Below, piece after piece: positions 8,221-13,251 of a DNA stretch of 15,749 nt. The position numbers and the translations under genes are program-made. The DNA is from JAHJCL01 sp964504075 (GTDB taxonomy: Bacteria; Patescibacteriota; Minisyncoccia; Minisyncoccales; DG-74-3), in NCBI GenBank assembly GCA_964504075.1, contig CAZDCT010000012.1:1-15749 (forward strand), given 5' to 3'. How positions within the stretch are numbered: the first letter of the stretch is position 1; every line of letters begins with the position of its first letter. Under the pieces are notes generated by a model, which did not search any database, was not told where the DNA came from, and saw only the letters and a program-made list of their open reading frames with translations.

Positions 8221-8271
8221 TTAAGCTACCCCAAATGTTTATTTTAAACGTAGATATCTGGGGTGGCTTAA
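8221..8271 (+). repeat. Inverted repeat leading into the orphan ORF
   Basis: The arms TTAAGCTACCCCA (8221-8233) and TGGGGTGGCTTAA (8259-8271) are complementary over 13 bases, with one G-U pair if transcribed. The 25-base loop contains a smaller GTTTA/TAAAC pair (8237-8241 with 8245-8249). No T-run follows the right arm, so it is a poor terminator on either strand. The right arm contains the purine-rich GGGTGG that precedes the ATG at 8271. The hairpin could therefore mask that ribosome binding site. It could alternatively be the end of a small mobile element. Confidence 0.6.
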
Positions 8272-8537
8272 TGCAAAGTAACCATTGGGAAGAAAGGGTT
8301 CTGGTTTGTGCCATTATTGACACCGAGTTGCTGTTGGAAGGCATTAGTACAGAACAGAAAATCAATGTCTTGTCTCAGTTTTTGATACAATGTGGACCAT
8401 ATTATGGTATTCTGCCACAAGATATTGACACAGACGGCTTTGGTGAACTATGGTCGCTGTGGATAGAAATTAAAAGCGCTTTCTATGCAGCCAAGGTTAC
8501 ATATGAGGGTAAAGACAATCTTTTTTATGTCGCTTAA
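8271..8537 (+). CDS. Orphan hypothetical protein (88 residues)
   Basis: I recognise no family. The predicted product is acidic, with VLVCAIIDTELLLEG near the N-terminus, a Cys-Gly-Pro turn in the middle, and an aromatic helix-like stretch LWSLWIEIKSAFYAAK towards the end. There is no signal peptide or membrane helix. The codons use noticeably more G and C than neighbouring genes (CTG, GAC, GTC, GCC), suggesting transfer or at least a different history. I chose ATG 8271 because GGGTGG lies four bases upstream. An in-frame ATG at 8235 would add 12 residues but sits in the hairpin loop without a ribosome site. The gene is bracketed by an inverted repeat and an intrinsic terminator that overlaps its stop, so it behaves like a self-contained cassette between rnhA and rnpB. 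It may be real or a chance ORF. Confidence 0.42.
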   Translation: MQSNHWEERVLVCAIIDTELLLEGISTEQKINVLSQFLIQCGPYYGILPQDIDTDGFGELWSLWIEIKSAFYAAKVTYEGKDNLFYVA

Positions 8538-8550
8538 CCCTCTTTTTTTT
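8505..8550 (+). terminator. Intrinsic terminator at the end of the orphan ORF
   Basis: GAGGGT (8505-8510) pairs with ACCCTC (8537-8542), with an inner GACA/TGTC pairing (8514-8517 with 8528-8531). Eight T residues follow at once (8543-8550). The stem includes the last codons and the TAA stop of the orphan ORF. It would end upstream transcription before the rnpB promoter. Confidence 0.68.
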
Positions 8551-8602
8551 GAGCCAATAAGATTTTTATGACAAGCTAAGCTTATCCCAATTTTTTTGAT
8601 AG
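8551..8602. other. Spacer between the terminator and the rnpB promoter
   Basis: There is no gene here. It contains the short palindrome AAGCTAAGCTT (8574-8584), followed by ATCCCAATTTTTTT. This loosely resembles the left arm at 8221-8240 (TAAGCTACCCCAAATGTTT), so it might mark the far edge of a small element enclosing the orphan ORF. That is a weak resemblance. Confidence 0.3.
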
Positions 8603-8630
8603 TTGACTATTATTTTTCTTTTGCTATAAT
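8603..8630 (+). promoter_or_regulatory. Sigma-70-type promoter of rnpB
   Basis: TTGACT (-35, 8603-8608) and a perfect TATAAT (-10, 8625-8630) are separated by 16 bases. The predicted start near 8637 matches the first base of the P1 helix of RNase P RNA. This is the best promoter in the window. Confidence 0.88.
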
Positions 8631-8636
8631 ATATGT

Positions 8637-8990
8637 GCTTAAGTAAGCAAGGCAATCGCCTTGTAGCAATACAGGGAGGAAAGTCCGAACACTCACTTCA
8701 TTAACTTTATGTTAGTGACTTAAAAAGATAGCGGCTAACAGCCGTCGCCAGTAATGGTAGAGGTGCGAACAGAGACGTGTAAGACCGAAAGGTTTTACAA
8801 CCCATTTATGGGATATTCCTACAGTAATGTAGGGGTGAAACGGCTAAATCCTTATCGGGTGCAAGAACAAACATTTCGACAATCTCCGGATTTGCCGAAG
8901 TGAAAAAGTAGTTCGCAAGAACCAAAGAGTAATTTTTGGTCCAGATAGATGATTGCCAAAGACAGAATTCGGCTTATTGCTTACTTGAGT
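8637..8990 (+). ncRNA. rnpB: RNase P RNA
   Basis: This is the catalytic RNA that removes 5' leaders from tRNA precursors. P1 is CTTAAGTAAGCAA (8638-8650) pairing with TTGCTTACTTGAG (8977-8989). Universal core motifs are present: GAGGAAAGTCCGAAC (8676-8690), GCCAGTAATGGTAG (near 8747-8760), GTGAAACGGCTAAATCC, GGGTGCAAGAAC (8857-8868) and AGATAGATGATTGCC with GACAGAATTCGGCTTA at the 3' side. P15 is GAAC/GTTC (8865-8868 with 8911-8914), and P18 is ACCAAA...TTTTGGT near 8921-8940. By alignment to E. coli, the 3' side of loop L15 (about 8901-8910, TGAAAAAGTA) lacks the GGU motif that pairs with tRNA CCA. At about 354 bases the length is typical of the bacterial A-type. Ends are estimated from the P1 pairing. 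Confidence 0.96.
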
Positions 8991-8996
8991 AATATA

Positions 8997-9028
8997 ATAT
9001 GCTGGGAGTAATCCCGGCATATTTTTTT
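8997..9028 (+). terminator. Intrinsic terminator of rnpB
   Basis: ATATGCTGGGA (8997-9007) and TCCCGGCATAT (9012-9022) form an 11-base-pair stem with one G-U pair and the tetraloop GTAA. Six more T residues follow the right arm. It lies just after the 3' P1 strand. Confidence 0.92.
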
Positions 9029-9037
9029 AGAAAAGAT

Positions 9038-9066
9038 TTGTGAAGTTAAGCATAAAATACTAAAAT
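9038..9066 (+). promoter_or_regulatory. Candidate promoter of murJ-lepA
   Basis: TTGTGA (9038-9043) and TAAAAT (9061-9066) are separated by 17 bases. The start of transcription would fall at or next to the ATG at 9073. No Shine-Dalgarno sequence lies between, so the murJ mRNA may be leaderless. The preceding rnpB terminator makes a promoter here necessary. Confidence 0.55.
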
Positions 9067-9072
9067 TAAACA

Positions 9073-10533
9073 ATGATAAATCGTTTACTGAGCGAGGTGA
9101 AACCAAGCGAAGGTGAAGATGAAGGTAAACCCGAAAGGGGTAAACTTCATCGCCTTTTTAACTCTCAAACTAAAACCGTAACCCAGGCTGCAATAATTCT
9201 GGCTATTTCAACTTTGATTAGTCGTTTTTTGGGACTGATAAGACAATGGTTATTGGCTGATAGGTTTGGGGCAGGGTTAGTTTTGGATATTTATCTTGCT
9301 GGTTTTAGGATTCCAGATTTTATTTACAATATTCTTATTGTGGGAGGGATTGTGGTTACATTTTTACCCTTATTTTCTGAATATTTTTCTGAGGATGAGG
9401 ATAAGGCATGGCAATTTACTTCTAACGTAATAAATGTTTTCTTTTTTCTTTTGGTCTTAATTTCTTTATTGTTTTTTATTTTTACCCCTCAGATTCTTAA
9501 ATGGATTGTTCCAGGTTTTTCTGAAGCAGCAAGAATTCAAAGTGTTGAGCTGGCTCGATTAATGCTTTTAAGCCCTATGTTTTTAGGTCTTTCTAGTATT
9601 TTTTCTGGTGTTTTGCATCATTTTAATCGATTTTTAATCTATGGCTTGTGTCCTATTTTATATAATTTAGGGATTATTTTTGGAATTGTATTTTTATCTC
9701 CTGACCTGGGGGTCTTGGGAATATCTTTAGGTGTGGTTTTAGGTGCCTTTCTTCATTTAGCAATTCAAGTTCCTGCAGCTATAAATTCTGGATTTAAATA
9801 TCAACCTATTTTTAATTTTCAAGCTCCAGGCATTAAAAGAATATTTAAATTAATGTTTCCTCGGGTTTTTGGAATGGCTGCTCAGCAAATCAATTTGATT
9901 GTTATTACAGCCATTGCTTCTACTTTAGCTAAAGGGTCTATTGCTATTTTTAATTTTGCTAATAATCTTCAATATTTACCTATTGGAATTATTGGAGTAT
10001 CTTTTGCCACAGCTGCTTTTCCTAAGTTTACTCAACTTCAAGCTAATGGTGAGAGGAAAGAATTTATGAGCAGGCTTAAATCAATCTTTTTTAAGATTTT
10101 GTATTTAATTATTCCAACCAGTTTCTTGATTTTTATTTTTAGAAATCAAATTGTCAATATTGTTCTTCAGCATGGTCAGTTTTCCCAGGTTTCAGCCCAG
10201 CTTACTTCGGCCAGCTTGGGTATTTTTTGTCTTGGTTTATGGGCTAGCGCTTTAATTCCTTTAATACTCAGGGGGTTTTTTGCTCTTCAGGACACTAAAA
10301 CGCCAACTTTGATTGCAGTTTTAACTGTGTTGCTAAATGTTGGATTAAGTTTTGGTTTTGTGTCTTTACTTGGAACAAACAGCAGATTATGGTTTTGGTT
10401 AGTAAAAATATTTAATTTGGGAGCGATTTATGATATTCGGATTTTGGGACTTGTTTTGGCTTTTTCTGCTTCAGCCATTTTTCAATTTATTTTATCTATA
10501 ATTTTTTTAAAGAAAAAAAGTGAAACAGTATAA
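9073..10533 (+). CDS. murJ: MurJ-type lipid II flippase with an N-terminal repeat-encoded insert
   Basis: This 486-residue polytopic membrane protein of the MOP superfamily is predicted to flip lipid II outward for peptidoglycan synthesis. The family core starts near residue 35 with TVTQAA, then SRFLGLIRQWLLADRFGAG, with R51, R57 and D72 matching E. coli R18, R24 and D39. The position of E. coli R52 is Tyr (IPDFIYN, Y85), and that of R270 is Asn (FANNLQYLPIG); as I recall, similar replacements occur in other CPR MurJ proteins. Residues 7-27 are highly charged and are encoded by a palindromic repeat (9090-9154). Removing them would leave MINRLL joined to LFNSQTKTV, a natural-looking start. The ATG at 9073 has no ribosome site but sits where the promoter would start transcription. 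The gene overlaps lepA by 14 bases. Confidence 0.92.
   Translation: MINRLLSEVKPSEGEDEGKPERGKLHRLFNSQTKTVTQAAIILAISTLISRFLGLIRQWLLADRFGAGLVLDIYLAGFRIPDFIYNILIVGGIVVTFLPLFSEYFSEDEDKAWQFTSNVINVFFFLLVLISLLFFIFTPQILKWIVPGFSEAARIQSVELARLMLLSPMFLGLSSIFSGVLHHFNRFLIYGLCPILYNLGIIFGIVFLSPDLGVLGISLGVVLGAFLHLAIQVPAAINSGFKYQPIFNFQAPGIKRIFKLMFPRVFGMAAQQINLIVITAIASTLAKGSIAIFNFANNLQYLPIGIIGVSFATAAFPKFTQLQANGERKEFMSRLKSIFFKILYLIIPTSFLIFIFRNQIVNIVLQHGQFSQVSAQLTSASLGIFCLGLWASALIPLILRGFFALQDTKTPTLIAVLTVLLNVGLSFGFVSLLGTNSRLWFWLVKIFNLGAIYDIRILGLVLAFSASAIFQFILSIIFLKKKSETV
9090..9154 (+). repeat. Palindromic repeat, copy B, inside the murJ reading frame
   Basis: Shared blocks with the copy at 12894-12948 occur in the same order: AGCGAGG (9091-9097), AGCGAAG (9106-9112), AAGATGAA (9116-9123) and TTCATCGCC (9146-9154). 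GATGAAG (9118-9124) pairs with CTTCATC (9145-9151) around an inner CCC-GAAA-GGG hairpin. TTTA-like bases flank it on both sides (9083-9087 and 9155-9160). It adds about 63 bases in frame, with no stop codon. Confidence 0.62.
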
Positions 10534-12289
10534 AAATTTCGTTATTATCAGTCACATTGATCATGGAAAATCTACCTTAGCAGATAGATTTTTAGAATTA
10601 ACCAATACTGTTCCTAAAAACAAGATGAAGCATAGATTTTTAGATATGATGGACTTGGAGCAAGAAAAGGGGATTACTATAAAAATGCAACCGGTTCGAA
10701 TGAATTATGGAGACTATATTTTGAATTTGATTGATACTCCTGGTCATATTGATTTTAGTTATGAGGTATCAAGAAGTTTGGCTGCAGTTGAGGGAGCTAT
10801 TTTATTGGTAGATGCTACCAAAGGAATTCAAGCTCAAACTATTCATAATTTAGAATTGGCTCAAAGACAAAAATTAACAATTATTCCAGCTGTAAATAAG
10901 ATTGATTTGTCTCAGGGTCAGATTGAAGAATCAAGAAAAGAATTGGCTCACCTATTGGATATTTCAGAAAAAGAGGTTTTTTTAATTTCAGGAAAACAAG
11001 GCACTAATGTTAAAGAATTATTAGAAGCAGTTATTAAACAAATTCCTGAACCGAAAGGTAGTATTGAAAAACCATTAAAAGCTTTAATTTTTGATTCTAA
11101 ATATGATGCTTTTAAGGGGATATTAGCTTATGTGAGAGTGTTTGATGGGGAAATTAAGAGTGGTGATAATTTTTATTTAATGGCTTCTGAAACAAGAGGA
11201 GAAGTAAAAGAGGTTGGTATTTTTAGTCCTGAATTAAAGCCTATTGAAGGTTTAAAAGCAGGAGAAATAGGCTATATTGCCACTGGGATTAAGGAGCCGG
11301 GCAAGATTATGGTTGGTGATACAATTACTAATTTACATAGCAAAATTAATGCTTTACCAGGGTATAAAGAGCCGAAATCAGTTGTTTTTGCCAGTTTTTA
11401 TCCTGAGAATTCTGATGATTTTGAGTTATTAAAAAAAGGATTAGCCCAATTAAAACTTAATGATGCTGCTTTGAATTTTGAGCCAGAAACAAAAAAAGTA
11501 TTGGGTCGTGGTTTCCGTTGTGGCTTTTTGGGTTCTTTGCATATTGAAATTGTTTCTGAAAGGTTGCGTCGGGAGTTTGGATTGAACTTAATCATTTCTC
11601 GCCCTCAGGTTTCTTATAAAATTATAAATCAAAAAGACGAAGAAGTATTTATTTATTCAGCTGGTGATTGGCCTGATTCATTACAAATCAAAGAATCTCA
11701 AGAGCCGTGGGTAAAATTAGAGGTAATAACTCCTCAGCAATTCTTAGGTCCTGTATTAAAGCTTTTAAAACAATCAAGAGGAATTCAAATTGAAACAAAA
11801 TATTTGCCTTCAGACAGATCACTTTTAATTTATCAGGTTCCTTTGCGAGAAATTATTGTTGATTTTTACGATAAATTAAAAGGTATAAGCCAGGGATTTG
11901 CTTCCATGAATTATGAAATGATTGGTTATAAAAAAGGAGATTTAGTAAAGTTAGAAATTTTAATTGCTGGAGAAAAAGAACAAGCTTTTTCTACAATTGT
12001 TCCTAAAGAAAAAGCCTTTGAAGAGGGTAAAAGCATGGTAAACAAATTGAAAAAAGTATTGCCTTCTCAATTGTTTTCAGTTCCCTTGCAAGCAATTGTT
12101 CAAGGCAAGGTTATTGCTCGAGAAACTATTAGAGCTAAAAGAAAAGATGTAACTGCTTCTTTATATGGAGGAGATGTTACCAGAAAAAGAAAGCTTTTAG
12201 AAAGACAAAAAAGAGGGAAAAAAGAACTAAAAGAAAAAGGAAGAATTCACATTCCTTCTAAGATATTTTTGGAAATGTTTAAGAGTTGA
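10520..12289 (+). CDS. lepA: Elongation factor 4 (LepA), ribosome-associated GTPase
   Basis: LepA is a translational GTPase related to EF-G that acts on stalled or assembling ribosomes. At 589 residues it is near the usual 600. The GTPase domain has SHIDHGKST (G1, residues 11-19, with Ser in place of the common leading Ala), GITIK (G2), DTPGH (72-76, with catalytic H76) and NKID (126-129). Later regions include GFRCGFLGSLHIEI and the LepA-specific C-terminus, with YGGDVTRKRKLLERQKRGKK (about 548-567) followed by IHIPSKIF, which distinguishes it from EF-G and TypA. The start is GTG at 10520, inside the end of murJ, giving a 14-base overlap and probable coupled translation. No terminator is obvious directly downstream. 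Confidence 0.97.
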   Translation: MKQYKNFVIISHIDHGKSTLADRFLELTNTVPKNKMKHRFLDMMDLEQEKGITIKMQPVRMNYGDYILNLIDTPGHIDFSYEVSRSLAAVEGAILLVDATKGIQAQTIHNLELAQRQKLTIIPAVNKIDLSQGQIEESRKELAHLLDISEKEVFLISGKQGTNVKELLEAVIKQIPEPKGSIEKPLKALIFDSKYDAFKGILAYVRVFDGEIKSGDNFYLMASETRGEVKEVGIFSPELKPIEGLKAGEIGYIATGIKEPGKIMVGDTITNLHSKINALPGYKEPKSVVFASFYPENSDDFELLKKGLAQLKLNDAALNFEPETKKVLGRGFRCGFLGSLHIEIVSERLRREFGLNLIISRPQVSYKIINQKDEEVFIYSAGDWPDSLQIKESQEPWVKLEVITPQQFLGPVLKLLKQSRGIQIETKYLPSDRSLLIYQVPLREIIVDFYDKLKGISQGFASMNYEMIGYKKGDLVKLEILIAGEKEQAFSTIVPKEKAFEEGKSMVNKLKKVLPSQLFSVPLQAIVQGKVIARETIRAKRKDVTASLYGGDVTRKRKLLERQKRGKKELKEKGRIHIPSKIFLEMFKS

Positions 12290-12317
12290 AATTCTTGGGA
12301 AATCAAGCTAAAATGGA

Positions 12318-12422
12318 TTAGAACAGAGGAGCAATAAGCATTAAGATTGTGCTGATCGCGACTAAAGAAACTAACATAATCCAAAGTGTTTTTAAAAATC
12401 CTTTTTTAGAAGAGTTTTTCAT
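12318..12422 (-). CDS. Possible small single-helix membrane protein (34 residues), antisense
   Basis: On the minus strand, ATG at 12422 opens a 34-codon frame ending in TAA at 12320-12318. The peptide starts with a basic stretch (MKNSSKKGFLKTLW). One hydrophobic helix follows (about residues 13-31), and the C-terminus is IAPLF. Short Lys-plus-helix peptides ending this way occur in other CPR genomes, as I recall, but I cannot verify that here. It fills most of the gap between lepA and the FtsB-like gene. It is divergent from the latter, with only 11 bases between the two starts. There is no clear ribosome binding site or promoter, so it may be a chance ORF. Confidence 0.38.
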   Translation of the reverse strand: MKNSSKKGFLKTLWIMLVSLVAISTILMLIAPLF

Positions 12423-12433
12423 ATCTATTATTA

Positions 12434-12829
12434 ATGATAGCAAAAAAAAGAAAAATTAGAAAATCTCGTTGGAATAGTTTTTTTTCAGTTTTGCCTGTTT
12501 TTTTAACATTTATTTTTTTAGGTTTTTTAATTGTTTCTAATATCAGGATAAGTCAGCGAAGATCAGAAATGATTTCAGAAATAAGGGAACTGGAAAGAGA
12601 AATCCAAACCCTAGAGGATAAAAACTCTAATTTGCGAGCTGGAATTTCTGAGACTGACGAAGAGGCTTATTGGGAAGAAAGTGTTAGAGAGCAGGGATTT
12701 GTCAAAGAAGGGGAAAATCCAGTAGTTGTTTTGCCTTCAGAGGAAGCAGGGATTGAGCAGGAAGAAAATGCTAATCAGGGATTTTTTGACAGGTTATTAG
12801 AAAAAATCAAAAATATCTTGCGAGAGTAA
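12434..12829 (+). CDS. FtsB/DivIC-like septum formation initiator protein
   Basis: This 131-residue bitopic membrane protein has a basic N-terminus (AKKRKIRKSRW), one membrane helix (about 17-36) and a predicted coiled coil (about 40-70, SEISE-type heptads with ELEREIQTLEDKNSNLRAGI). An acidic C-terminal tail follows. This layout, and the YWEESVREQGFVKEGE motif after the coiled coil, match the FtsB/DivIC family, which bridges FtsL and FtsQ in the divisome at mid-cell. The tail beyond the motif is longer than in E. coli FtsB. The ATG at 12434 has no clear ribosome site; a TATTAT lies just upstream. The last codons, encoding LRE, and the TAA stop also form the first ten bases of tRNA-Gly, so the mRNA and tRNA share sequence. 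Confidence 0.82.
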   Translation: MIAKKRKIRKSRWNSFFSVLPVFLTFIFLGFLIVSNIRISQRRSEMISEIRELEREIQTLEDKNSNLRAGISETDEEAYWEESVREQGFVKEGENPVVVLPSEEAGIEQEENANQGFFDRLLEKIKNILRE

Positions 12830-12891
12830 TTCAGTGGCAGAATGCGTCCTTCCCAAGGACGACGTCGCGGGTTCGAATCCCGTCTCTCGCT
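12820..12891 (+). tRNA. tRNA-Gly (anticodon CCC)
   Basis: The 72 bases fold as a complete cloverleaf. The acceptor GCGAGAG pairs with CTCTCGC. The D arm is ATTC/GAAT, and the anticodon arm is CGTCC-TTCCCAA-GGACG, with CCC at positions 34-36. The T arm is GCGGG-TTCGAAT-CCCGT. The discriminator is T, as expected for bacterial glycine tRNAs. The 3' CCA is not encoded (CAAG follows). The 5' ten bases overlap the end of the FtsB-like CDS. Confidence 0.95.
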
Positions 12892-12893
12892 CA

Positions 12894-12948
12894 AGCGAGG
12901 CATAGTCGAGCGCAGAGCTAAAGATGAAATTTATTTCATCGCCCGCTC
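12894..12948 (+). repeat. Palindromic repeat, copy A, after tRNA-Gly
   Basis: It begins two bases after the tRNA with AGCGAGG (12894-12900), then GAGCGCAG (12908-12915), AAGATGAA (12921-12928) and TTCATCGCC (12935-12943). GATGAAAT (12923-12930) and ATTTCATC (12933-12940) form a perfect 8-base-pair stem, and outside it GAGCG (12908-12912) pairs with CGCTC (12944-12948). The same blocks occur in copy B inside murJ. It is much richer in G and C than the surrounding spacer. Confidence 0.62.
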
Positions 12949-13059
12949 AATTATTAATTTTTTTATATAAATATAAAAATTGGTAGAGTAAAAGAAATCA
13001 AAGATAATACAGAAACAAGAGTGGGGTTACCCCCGCAAAACAGTTAAAGAACCAACAGT
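12949..13059. other. AT-rich spacer with a small hairpin; possible small RNA
   Basis: I see no gene here. GTGGGG (13021-13026) and CCCCGC (13031-13036) form a 6-base-pair hairpin upstream of the terminator at 13060. The hairpin plus terminator could be the 3' part of a short non-coding RNA, but no known riboswitch or RNA family is recognisable. Confidence 0.3.
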
Positions 13060-13090
13060 CCCTAAACTAGTTAATTTAGGGTTTTTCTTT
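13060..13090 (+). terminator. Intrinsic terminator before tRNA-Thr
   Basis: CCCTAAA (13060-13066) pairs perfectly with TTTAGGG (13075-13081) around an 8-base loop. TTTTTCTTT follows. It would end transcription from the ftsB-like gene and tRNA-Gly. Confidence 0.83.
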
Positions 13091-13117
13091 GTCTCCAATC
13101 TTTTTTTAATGATTTTG

Positions 13118-13145
13118 TTGATAAAAATGGGTTTTGTGATAGAAT
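13118..13145 (+). promoter_or_regulatory. Candidate promoter of tRNA-Thr and prfB-ftsEX
   Basis: TTGATA (13118-13123) and TAGAAT (13140-13145) are separated by 16 bases and lie about 25 bases before the tRNA. A terminator precedes this promoter, so it probably drives the tRNA and the downstream prfB-ftsE-ftsX genes. Confidence 0.62.
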
Positions 13146-13169
13146 AAATCAAGTAAAAAACCTGTTTCT

Positions 13170-13241
13170 GCCGAAGTAGCTCAATGGCAGAGCAACAGTA
13201 TCGTAAACTGTAGGTTGGGGGTTCAAATCCTCTCTTCGGCT
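13170..13241 (+). tRNA. tRNA-Thr (anticodon CGT)
   Basis: The 72-base cloverleaf has acceptor GCCGAAG/CTTCGGC and D arm GCTC/GAGC. The anticodon arm is ACAGT-ATCGTAA-ACTGT, with CGT at positions 34-36. The T arm is GGGGG-TTCAAAT-CCTCT, with two wobble pairs. The discriminator is T, less usual for threonine than A. CCA is not encoded. prfB begins 10 bases later, so the tRNA is probably cut from the prfB leader. Confidence 0.94.
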
Positions 13242-13251
13242 CAAGGACATT

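Noticed and set aside
8221..8271. Intrinsic terminator of the rnhA operon
   Set aside because: The stem is long, but neither side is followed by a T-run, so it does not fit a Rho-independent terminator.
12949..13059. preQ1, fluoride or guanidine riboswitch
   Set aside because: The hairpin loop is too short and the conserved unpaired bases of these classes are absent. The downstream gene is a tRNA, not a typical target.
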